Assembly: GCF_000313135.1 (NCBI RefSeq)
Contig: NW_004457611.1
Location: forward strand, 14,027 to 56,922
Direction: 5' to 3'
DNA from: Acanthamoeba castellanii str. Neff
Taxonomy: Eukaryota; Discosea; Longamoebia; Acanthamoebidae
DNA length: 42,896 nucleotides
Below the pieces are notes generated by a model. That model saw nothing but the letters and a program-made list of their open reading frames with translations, ran no database searches and was not told the DNA's origin. The first letter of the stretch is position 1, and each line of letters starts with the position of its first letter. This document shows positions 19,708 to 29,200 of the stretch, piece by piece. A program made the position numbers and the translations under genes.

Positions 19708-21434
19708 ATGGAAGCAGGAGCGCCGACTGTGCGGTGGCAGACGCTGGAGTGGCCGGCTGGTCCGAAGTTCCCGCCAGCCTACAAGCCGCACGGGGTGAAG
19801 CTCATCTACGACGGCGAGCCGGTCGACCTCACCCCCGACCAGGAGGAGGTGGCCTCCTTCTACGCCAGCCTTCTCGACGTACTCGCCCCCCCCCCGAAAA
19901 CATCACCCCACTTTTGTGTGCGTGTCGTGTGTGCGTGTGCGATGCCTAAAACAGACATTGTGTTGTGTCGGGTCGTGTCGTGCGGTGCTGCGTAGACGGT
20001 CAATGTTCACAACGAGGTCTTCAACAAGAACTTCTTCAGAGACTTCCGTGAGGTGCTCAGATCAACGCCGTCCACCCACGCGCGCGTGGCTCGGCTCGAC
20101 CTGTGCGACTTTGGCCCCATTCACGCGCACCTCGCTCAGCAGCGCGAGACGCGATGCCAGGCCCGCGCCGACCCGAGGAACGGGAGGCGCTCAAGGCCGA
20201 GCGCGAGAGCGAGCGGCAGCGCCACGGCGTGGCCCTGGTCGATGGCGAGCCGGCGCCGGTGGCCAACTGGCAGATCGAGCCGCCGGGCCTGTTCCGCGGC
20301 CGCGGGCAGCACCCGCAGGCCGGGCGGCTCAAGCCCCGCGTCATGCCCGAATCGATCACGCTCAACCTGGGCCGAGGCGTCGACCCGCCGCAGCCCGGCG
20401 GCGGCGACGGGGCCATGGCGGGCCGCGAGTGGGGTGCGGTGGTGCACGACCAGAGCGTGACGTGGCTGGCCCGGTGGCGCGACCACGTCACAGGCCTCGA
20501 CAAGTTCATCTTCATGTCGCCCACGGCCGCGTCGTCCCAGACACGAGAGCGCGAGCGATTCGAGGCGGCGCGGCAGCTCAACGCGCACATTGAAGCCATC
20601 AGGGAGGCCTACATGGAGGACCTCAACGCCGACGACGAGCGTCGGTGGCAGTGCGCCACGGCCCTGTGGCTGATCGACCACGCCGGGCTGCGCGTGGGCA
20701 GTGAGAAGGCCGACGAGTCGGAAGCTTCCTCGGTCGGCTGCTGCTCGCTGCGCGTCGAGCACGTGCGGTGCGACGAGGCCACGAGCACCGTCCTATTTTG
20801 ACTTTCTGGGCAAGGACTCGCTGAGGTACCGCAACGCGATCGAGGTGCCGCCGCTGGTGTTTGCCCGGCTGCAGCGACTGGTGGTCGGCGATAAACGGAG
20901 CACGGACGACGTGTTCGACCGGCTGAGCGCGACCGACGTCACGACCCGCCTCACGGAGCTGATGCCGGGACTCACCGCCTCGCGCTTGCGGATCTTCAAC
21001 AACTCGTCGCTCCTGCAACACGAGCTGAGCAGGCCTCTGCCACCTGGCACGCTGTCAGTCGCAGAAAAGGTTGACCCACACGCGACACACACCGCATGCC
21101 ACGCGACACAACACAACACGCGCGCTGTGTTGACTTGTTATGTCCTGAACAGTTGTTGCACTACAACGAGGCCAACCGCCGAGTGGCGATCCAGACCCAT
21201 CGGGCCGCACAGGGAGGGCTCAGCACAGGGGGCATGATGATGCACTACATGGACCCGCGCATCACGGTGGCTTGGGCCAAGAGACACGATGTAAACTCGC
21301 CCCGGCCCCCTCTCCTCTCGTACTGAGCAACTAACGCATCAACCAAACAGGTGCCCATCGAGAAGATTTGGGGCAAGTGCACGCGAGAAAAGATGGCCTG
21401 GGCGCTGGATGAGGCCTCCTCCTTTGCGTTTTGA
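19708..21434 (+). CDS. TOP1: DNA topoisomerase IB, compact form (488 aa, 4 exons), two compensating frame breaks
   Basis: Relaxes supercoils through a 3'-phosphotyrosine intermediate. Exons: 19708-19878, 19996-21069, 21153-21290, 21351-21434. Family motifs: [60 protein letters not shown] (catalytic Arg), [23 protein letters not shown] (catalytic Lys), [15 protein letters not shown] (second Arg) and [11 protein letters not shown], where Tyr about 447 is the nucleophile. The linker between RAAQ and HYMDPR is only about a dozen residues, far shorter than the roughly 75 in human TOP1, and the charged N-terminal domain is missing. In exon 2 the frame shifts near 20172 (one base apparently missing in GACCCGAGG) and shifts back near 20802 (one base extra in TATTTTGAC). 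The exon length is a multiple of three, so the ends agree. Confidence 0.9.
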
Positions 21435-21831
21435 TGTTTTGTATTAATGGCCCTCACATCCTCACATACAGAACCTGCATACAGGCTTGAGGCCATACAG
21501 GCTTCTTTGTTGTTAAGGGCAAGAACAAGAACGTCAACTCCAGCCCTGGTGGAGAGCACAAAGCAGTTGAAGGGGAGGAGCAAAGGCTCCATGATCTGCT
21601 TGTTGAGAAGAGCAAGCATAATGCTCTTCTCAACAAGTGTCTGCAGCTTCTTGGTTCTCCACACACAGCTGCCCTCGTGAGACTTGTCTCCCATTCGTGC
21701 TCCCGGTACCAATGGGAACGAGCCAAAACACTGCAATCATGTTTTCAGTGCAGAGAACTACAGTCGAGGCGTTTTCGCTCCAGTGCGAGTTGGTTCTTTT
21801 CTCTTTTTTTTTCCTGGCGTGTGTGGCCAAC
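21435..21831. other. intergenic between TOP1 and the HEAT-like gene
   Basis: No supported gene. It contains an 11-bp direct repeat CATACAGGCTT at 21478-21488 and 21494-21504, a long perfect hairpin at 21599-21637, and a T-rich run just before the next ATG. A minus-strand frame stays open across much of it (21245-21736) but resembles nothing I know. Confidence 0.45.
21599..21637. repeat. perfect 16-bp inverted repeat (hairpin)
   Basis: CTTGTTGAGAAGAGCA (21599-21614) and its exact reverse complement (21622-21637) are separated by a 7-base loop AGCATAA. It is not followed by a Pol III-type T run. It could be a structured RNA, a protein-binding palindrome or the remains of a small inverted-repeat element. 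Confidence 0.85.
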
Positions 21832-24800
21832 ATGAACCTGCTGACACGGGTCATGGCGGCGGAGGAGGACCACATCGAAGAGGCGCTGCTTTACCACCTG
21901 CGCCTCTACAATGTCGCCCGAAAACAACACGACCTGCCCATCATGGGCCAGCCGGACTTTAGAGATGAAGCCCAAGCGCAGGCGCTGCTCGATCGGTTGT
22001 TCCTGCCGTGCCTGCCCTTCGGTGAGCGGGTGGCCGACACCGAGTGGTCGACGAGCCGTCTGTTCGGGTGGTTCTTTCTCGAGGAGAGTGCCAACGGCGG
22101 CCTCGCATTCCTCGACTTTGACGGTCCTCTGCCGCCCGAAGCGCAGGAATGTGAAACATTCTTCAACGCGGCTGCGACGGCGCGGGACAAGGAGAGCCTG
22201 TTCGTGGTCCTTGCGCCGCTCGTGTTAAGTCGCTTCATCGCAGATGGTACCGAACCGGTGTCGGGGTTGTTCATGTTTCGCGGGCGCTCTCTGTGGCATC
22301 GGCTCGGCCAGGCCTGCACGCGCCACACCCACTGGCCAAGCGCTCGGACCGAACTGGTGCTCCTCACTCTCTTGCGCTTCATCCATGCTCTATGGTGGCG
22401 GCAGAAGTACGTTTTTTATTTTATTTTATTTTTCCACGCCATTGTATGATCTATTAATATTGTTATATTATCGTCATTTTTGGTTTTGTTTTTCTTCTCC
22501 ACTTATTGTCCACCACAGGCAACATCCCGGAGACGACGGTCGAGCTACTAGCGAGTGTTGTTCTGGGGAGCAGCAACCAGCAGGTGCTTTTGGGTGCGCG
22601 ACTGACGTACATTCGACGACAGATCTGCTTGAAGTGGACTCATGGTGGTGGTGGGTTATCTCTCGTGGCTGCTCCGCGTGCCGCGCTCTTGATAGCGGGC
22701 CTGGAGCTGGTCAGGGAACTGGTCACCGGAGGCAGCGGAAATGACTCTGGCGCGTCTGAGCTCTATCCCGAAGGCGGAGGCCGCAAGGTACGACAGCGCT
22801 CAATCAACATCAGCACATTTTTCTTGTTTTCTTCCTTCATCTTGATGCTCTTCTCCAGCTCGGCCTGCGCCTGTTGTCGCTGAGCGATCGCGGCGGCGCA
22901 CCATCTGAGGTGCGCGAGCTCGCCATCGACTGCCTGCACCCCGCCAACATCAGCCCTGACTTCGAGCTGCGCGGCGAATACCTCAACGTACGTCGCATCC
23001 CCGTAGTCAGACTCAATTGTTGGTCGTTGATTGTCGCTTTCGCTTTCGCTAACGGCCAACCAACAAACCAAACAAAATCAACAGCGTTTGTGGGATGTGT
23101 GCCGCAACTGCGCCCACGAACCGAACGCCGTGCGGGTGTCTGCGCTGAAACAGCTCACGGTCTTCCACCGCCGCAATGAGGGCGAGCCCTTCGCCACGGA
23201 TCACCTGGACGTGATCTTGTCGATCCTCACCCACGTACACCCCGAACGACACACGACACCGACACGACACGACCAACGACACGACCAACGACACGACCAA
23301 CGACACGACCAACGACACGACACGACACGACACGACCACGACACGACACGACACGACCAACGACACGACACGACCAACGACACGACACACAGCGACACGA
23401 GCGTAGTCTCTCACCACCAGTTGCCCAAACAGGAAGACAAAGCAGCGCAGCGCACTGCTTCCTACTTGCTGGACTCCTACTTGTCGCAACCTGGCGCCTC
23501 GATCACAGCCGAACTCTTGCCAAGGTTTGGCGCCTCACCAGGACACACACGCACACACGCACCATCGCACACCCTCCTCACCTTTTTTTTCTATCAACAG
23601 GATCGTCTCGGTGCTGATCGCCAACACGCTGCTGAGCAAACCGGGCGTGCCGCCGCTCGTCGGCCTGTGCCTGGATCACTGGGTGGAGCACTCCGCCGCG
23701 CTCGAGGGCTTCCTCGCGCGGCTACCGGCGGACCTGAGCGCCAAGCTCGCCAACCATCACAAAGGTATTTTTGTTTTTTTAATGTCAATATATATATAAT
23801 TATATTGTTTAATAACAATTATAATGTAATTATTACAACATTAATTGTGAATGAATGCGTGTGTGCGCACAGACGCGCAGCGCGGGGATGTAGCGAGTCG
23901 AGAGGAGAGCGAGGCCGTGCGCGAAGTGAGCGCCATGTGCCTGGAGCGGATGGCCGCCGACCAGCCGGAGCAGGTGGTGGCGGAGGTGTGGCAACAAGTG
24001 GGTCCCACGCTGCGCCGTGACTCCCCCTGGCAGATCAGGTCAGCTAACCCCAACCCCTCCAATTCTCCACCAACGTAACGCTAAACGAAAACGACGAAAA
24101 CGAAAAACGAAAACGAAAAAACAGAGAGCGCGCGTTCACGCTTCTGGGCGTGCTGGCCCAGGTCGCACCGGGCCGAACCGACCACTTGGTTGCGCCTCAC
24201 ATGGAGCTTCTCATTCAGTCGCTGGCCGATCCTGTGGTCCGCACACGCCACACACACGACACACGACACACGACACACGACACACGACACACGACACACG
24301 ACACACGACACACGACACACAGACACACAGACACACGACACACGACACACGACACACAATGCGGATTGATTTGTTGTTAAACTTGATGACGATTTGTCTA
24401 CAACACAGGCCGAGGTGAGGGCGACCAGTGCCTGGACCCTCGTGTTCTACGTCCGATTGGTGGCGGACGGCCGCCTGCCGGCGATCGTCGAGGCGCTGCT
24501 GGCGATGGCCAGGCGCGACGACGCCAAGTCCTGCCAAGCCGCCACCAGCGCGCTGGTCGACCTCCTGATGATTACCCCGCCGCTGCTGGACGAAGAAACG
24601 CAGACGACGATCGTCAGAGAGGGGCTCGCCATATGGGACAATCCACCTGTACTCACACCGCACACACAACCGCACACGGCCGCACACACAACCGCACACA
24701 CCGCACGTACCGCACTCACTCAAGCGGCGTGCGTCGTGTGTGTGTCGCGACACGCAGAGCCAGAAGGCGGGCCAGCGGGTGCTCGACGTGTTTTCTGCGT

Positions 24801-26118
24801 GGGTGAGGTACGGGTCGGCGGGCGAGCAGAGCCGCGCCGAGCTCGTGCCCGCGCTGATGGACGTCTGCTGGCCCAGCCCAGCACGCTCGAGATGCAAACC
24901 GGCATCTTCCACATCTTTGCCAACTTGGCCGACCAAGGCACGTGTTGCGCGGTGTGTGCGGTGTGTGCGGTTGCGCGTGTGCGGTTCATAATGATGTGTT
25001 TGTTTGGGCGTACACACAGGCAACATTCCGGCGTCGTTGGTCGCAGAGGTGGTGAACGCGTGCGTGAGCCCCATCGGAGACCACGTCCAGCAGGGCGACG
25101 ACGACCAGGAGCTCCCTACTTACCGGCTGCGCTGGGCGCTTCGAGTCCTGAGCACTCTCAGCCGAGACCCCAGGGGCTACGATCTGTCAGTCCTCGTGGC
25201 TTCGCCTGACCTCTTCGTCGACGAACTCATCAAGCCGGGGCTGAAAGTATGCGTGTGCCGTGCCGTGTGTGTCGTGTGTGTCGTGTGCGGTGGCAAATGC
25301 CGACGAGGGTGTGACCGCGTGTGCAGATCCTGACGGTGGAGACACTGGAGGACTGCTTCACCGTGCTCGACCACGTTATCGAGCATTGGCCCCAGGCGCT
25401 CGCACCCAGGCACAGCCAGCTCACGCCCTCCCTGTTCAACTTCGTGCTTCGCCTGCCCCACCCGCGCGCCACCCTATTCCCCCTCTTAGGTTCGCTCCAC
25501 ACACGACACAACACGACACAGCACAACAATACGACACACGACACGCACGCACAACGACACGCACGGCTCAGCAGTCATTTTGTTTGGACCACAGTTCGGA
25601 TGGGGCTGGCCTATGCCACGCCTGAGAGCCGGCCACTGTCCGACTACGTCTCGGCCGACACGTTGGCCGCGCTGCCGTTGGGCGTGCTGCTGGCCTGGGC
25701 CGACGTCCTGCTGCCCGACAGCCCGAGCGAACTGCTCCGCGGCCTCGCCCGCCAGCCCGAGTCCAGCGCGGACGACACGGACGACACACGCGACACGCAA
25801 CACGCGGCGCAGCTGGTCCAAGCGCACGCGCGGGTAATTGTCGAGCTCTTGACCACGCATGCTGGCGACTTGCCCGACACGTTTGGCGCACGCGAGCGCG
25901 CGGCAATGCTGCGCGTGTTCTGTCACCACCACCACGCCACCAACCAACCGACATCGGACCTGGCGACGAGGGCGCTCGAGCTGCTGCTTGCCGGGGACGG
26001 CGAGGCCGTGGCAGCGGAGCTCATAGCAACCCTGCCAGCGGCGGAGCGCAGCGCTCTCGCGCTCACCGCGCAGCAGCTGATGCCAGTCGGCCACGCCTTC
26101 TCTCGCTTGCTCGCCTAA
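21832..26118 (+). CDS. large HEAT/ARM-like alpha-solenoid protein (about 13 exons)
   Basis: Exons: 21832-about 22406, 22519-22787, 22859-22987, 23085-23234, 23421-23524, 23601-23764, 23873-24038, 24125-24236, 24409-24648, 24758-24937, 25020-25246, 25327-25489, 25595-26118. The product (about 930 aa) is nearly all amphipathic helices of HEAT/ARM type, for example FTLLGVLAQVAPGRTDHLV, EVRATSAWTLVFYVRLVADG, AEVVNACVSPIGD and YRLRWALRVLSTLSRDP. The form suggests a scaffold such as a karyopherin or other large adaptor, but I cannot assign a subfamily. Two spots do not splice cleanly: the first junction is off by one in phase, and the exon 24758-24937 changes frame near 24865 (ALMDV then LAQPSTLEMQTGIFHIFANLADQ), as if a base were missing. 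The intron after 24937 has a GC donor. The start at 21832 is the first Met in a hydrophilic frame; Met at 21853 is an alternative. Confidence 0.8.
23246..23391. repeat. pentanucleotide (ACGAC)n tandem repeat with ACCA interruptions in an intron
   Basis: Roughly 145 bases of GACAC units interrupted by GACCAAC, filling the intron 23235-23420 of the HEAT-like gene. It has the same unit and interruption as the repeat at 2519-2651. Confidence 0.9.
24249..24357. repeat. heptanucleotide (ACACACG)n tandem repeat in an intron
   Basis: About 15 units of ACACACG, the later ones with CAGACACA variants, inside the intron 24237-24408. Confidence 0.9.
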
Positions 26119-26249
26119 TAAGAGTTGCCTCAGTGCTGTGCAGTGTTGTAGAAGTCTTTTTATCAAAAGTGTGAAGCATTGTGGTGTGTGTGTGCGTGTG
26201 TTATAATTGATGGTGGTGATGGTGATGATGATGATGGAGTGGGGTTGGA

Positions 26250-29200
26250 TCAGAGAGGCTGGCAGAAGAAGCCATTGAAGGGCGCCAGCCTCTTCTGGAA
26301 GCCCTGGCCCGAAAGCGTGGAGACCACCGTAATGCCCTCCTGATGCGGTTGAAAGAAGACAAGTCAGACTCTGCTGGTGCGTGCGTGCGTGCGTGCGTGC
26401 GTGCGGTGCGGTCTAAAAATGTGAGGCCTGTGTGCGCACTTGTTCGGCGTTGGAGATGGTGAGGCTGCTGTTGGGAGCGAGCAGCGAGCCGAAGAGCTGG
26501 AACTGCGACAGGGTGACGTCCAGCGAGTCGCACACGTTCCACAGCAACTGCTCCGACCTCAGCCGGCCCCGCTGGATCGCCGCGCTCCTGAAGCTCGCCG
26601 TCGTATCGTTGGGCGAACCCTGCAACGTCAACCACGCCCCCAGCGCGTCAGCGTGACGTGGCATCCAGCCAAAAAGAACGAAGAACGAAGGGCGTCAGAA
26701 AGAGCGAAGCGAAGCTGTTGCGTACCTGAATGTTAACGACGATGGGGGCCGTGAAATTGGCGGCAAAGTCGAAGACGATCGAGGCGGCGCGGCTCAGGTC
26801 GGCCGACCGCACGCAGAAGATCTGGGTCGAGTTGGCCCCCGCGGCGCCCGTGAATCGGAGCTCGTTGGCCTGACCCAGCGTCACATCTGATTTGTGTCAT
26901 CGCACCGCACACACGACACACGACACACGCGCACCGCACACGGTGAGTGATTGGCCACTGTGATTGTCTTGAGAGAACGAGGGGGTGTACGCACTGGTGC
27001 AGTTGAGTGCGCACACGGCCTGGTTGACGCCCGTGAGGAAGCTGGTGGCGCTGGCGAAGTCGATGCCCGAGATGCTGACGTCGACGCCGGACACGAGGTT
27101 GGCGCCCTCATTGACCTGCCGGAACGTGAGCGGGTTGGTCACGTTGCCGCCCACCAGCGCGCTGCCGCAGAACAGCTCTCCATTCGTTGCATTCTTCACA
27201 CCCAACACGACACACGACACACGACACGACACACGAACGTTAGAATGACTGTGAAGAATGGGAAGAATGGGAAGATGAGGCCGCACGAGGTCGTTCTGGA
27301 CGATAAAGTTGAAGTTGGTGGCGTTGGCCGCGGTGCAGTTGAGGCTGTTGCCGATGCCAAAGTCGTTCAGCCGTGCACCGCTGTTGACCGCCACCCGACC
27401 CGCGAACTGGCCGTTGACCACGTTCAGTCCGGTTGTCACGTTCTGGTCGCCTGTTCCTGTGCGTGTGCGGTGGTGCGTGTGCGGTGGTGCGTGTGCGGTG
27501 GTGCGTGTGCGGTGGTGCGTGTCAGTTTGATTCGCAGAGAGCGGAGAGGGAGGAGAGACTGTACCGAGGACAAAGAGATCGAAGGCCTGGGCCGCGCCGA
27601 AGAGGGCGTTGGTGCAGTTGCCGGCGCCCACCACGTTGTTGCTCGGAGGCGAGGGCGACGCGGACGCCGTCGGCGAAACCGAAGGCGAAGCAGACTGCGT
27701 GGGCGACGCCGACTGTGTGGGCGAGACCGAGGGCGATCCGGAGATCGACGGCGATGCCGATTGCGTAGGCGACACCGAGGGCGACAGGGTGGGCGAGACC
27801 GAGGGCGAGCGCGACACAGAGGGTGAGCCGGAGAGCGATGGACTGGGGGAGATCGAGGGCGAGGGCGAGGCCGACTGTGTGGGCGAGACCGAGGGCGAAA
27901 GGGTGGGCGACACTGACGGCGAGCCCGATAGCGACGGCGTGGCCGAGATCGAGGGCGAGCGCGATGCAGAGGGCGATCCCGACAGCGACGGAGTGGCTGA
28001 GAGCGAGGGCGAGGGCGAGGGCGAGAGCGACGCGGAGGGCGAAGCCGAGACACCGGCTGAGGGCGAAGCGGAAATCGACGGCGACAGCGAGGCTGTGGGC
28101 GACGCCGAGAGCGAGGGCGACGCCGAGATGGACGGGGAGGCTGACAGTGAAGGCGACGGCAAGCCAGACACCGAGGGCGACGCCGACAGCAATGCGGAGG
28201 GCGATGCCGAAAGCGATGCGGAGGGCGAAGCCGAGGCTGAGGCGCCGGCAGAGGGCGAGGCCGAGAGCGAGGCAGAGGGCGAGGCCGAGAGCGAGGCAGA
28301 GGGCGAGGCCGAGAGCGAGGCAGAGGGCGAGGCCGACAGAGACGCGGAGGGCGAAGCCGATGGCGAGGCCCCGGCAGAGGGCGACGGCGATGCCGAGGCG
28401 CCCGCAGAGGGTGATGCGGCGGGTGAGGGCGAGGCCGTGGCCGACGGGATGGGCGTGCCGACGATGGTCGGGCTGGCCGAGGGGGTGGCGCCGGCAGAGG
28501 GCGAGGGCGAGGCGAAGGCGGCACCAGGCAGATCTCGCCGATGAAGGGCGCCAACAGCTTCTGGAAGCTGCTGCCGGTGAAGTTGAGCGCCACCGTCGTA
28601 CCGATCTGCACAAGAGCCGACACCAGTGAGCGTTGAGTGGCACACGACACACACGACACACACGACACGAACCTGCTGGGCGTTGATGAGGGACACGTTG
28701 GAGAGGGGCGCCAGGAGAGATCCGAACAGCTGGAAAGCGAAGATGTCGACGCGGGTGGCATTGCACACATTCCACAAGACCTGGGTCGCGTTCAGGTTAC
28801 CCGCCGAGATCGCGGCGTTGGCGAACCGCACGTCCTCCGATCCCTGTGGTGCAAGGAGGAATGTCAAGCATGCCGCAGGTATGCATGTACATGTGGAATG
28901 TTCAGAGTGTGGCCGCATACCAGAATGTTGACGACGATGGCGCCGGAGAAGTTGGCAGGGAATCCAGCGAATTCAAAGAATGTAGCGTTGGCGATGAGGG
29001 AGGAGTTGAGGCAGAAGACCTGCGCGCGGCCCGCGTTGGTGACGTTGTCCCAGCGGAGGGAGACGATACCGAAGGCGTCGATCTCGGCCTGGGTGCAGTT
29101 GTCGGCGAAGGCCTCGCACAGCTGGCGGTTGATGCGGGTAAGGTTGTCGGCTGATTCGGTGAAGTCGAGCGTCGACAGCGTCAACAGGTCGCCCTGCGTC

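Noticed and set aside
21245..21736. 163-codon minus-strand frame between TOP1 and the HEAT-like gene
   Set aside because: It overlaps TOP1 coding exons, has no recognisable domain and its first part is antisense to a conserved exon.
23246..23391. CRISPR-like regular repeats
   Set aside because: Units are 5 bp with no unique spacers, inside a spliced intron of a eukaryotic gene.
27609..28544. Long + strand open frame rich in Glu, Gly, Ala and Asp
   Set aside because: It is the antisense of the Ser/Pro linker of the - strand gene; GC-rich repeat codons keep several frames open. The same holds for 29624-30715 and 31844-32509.
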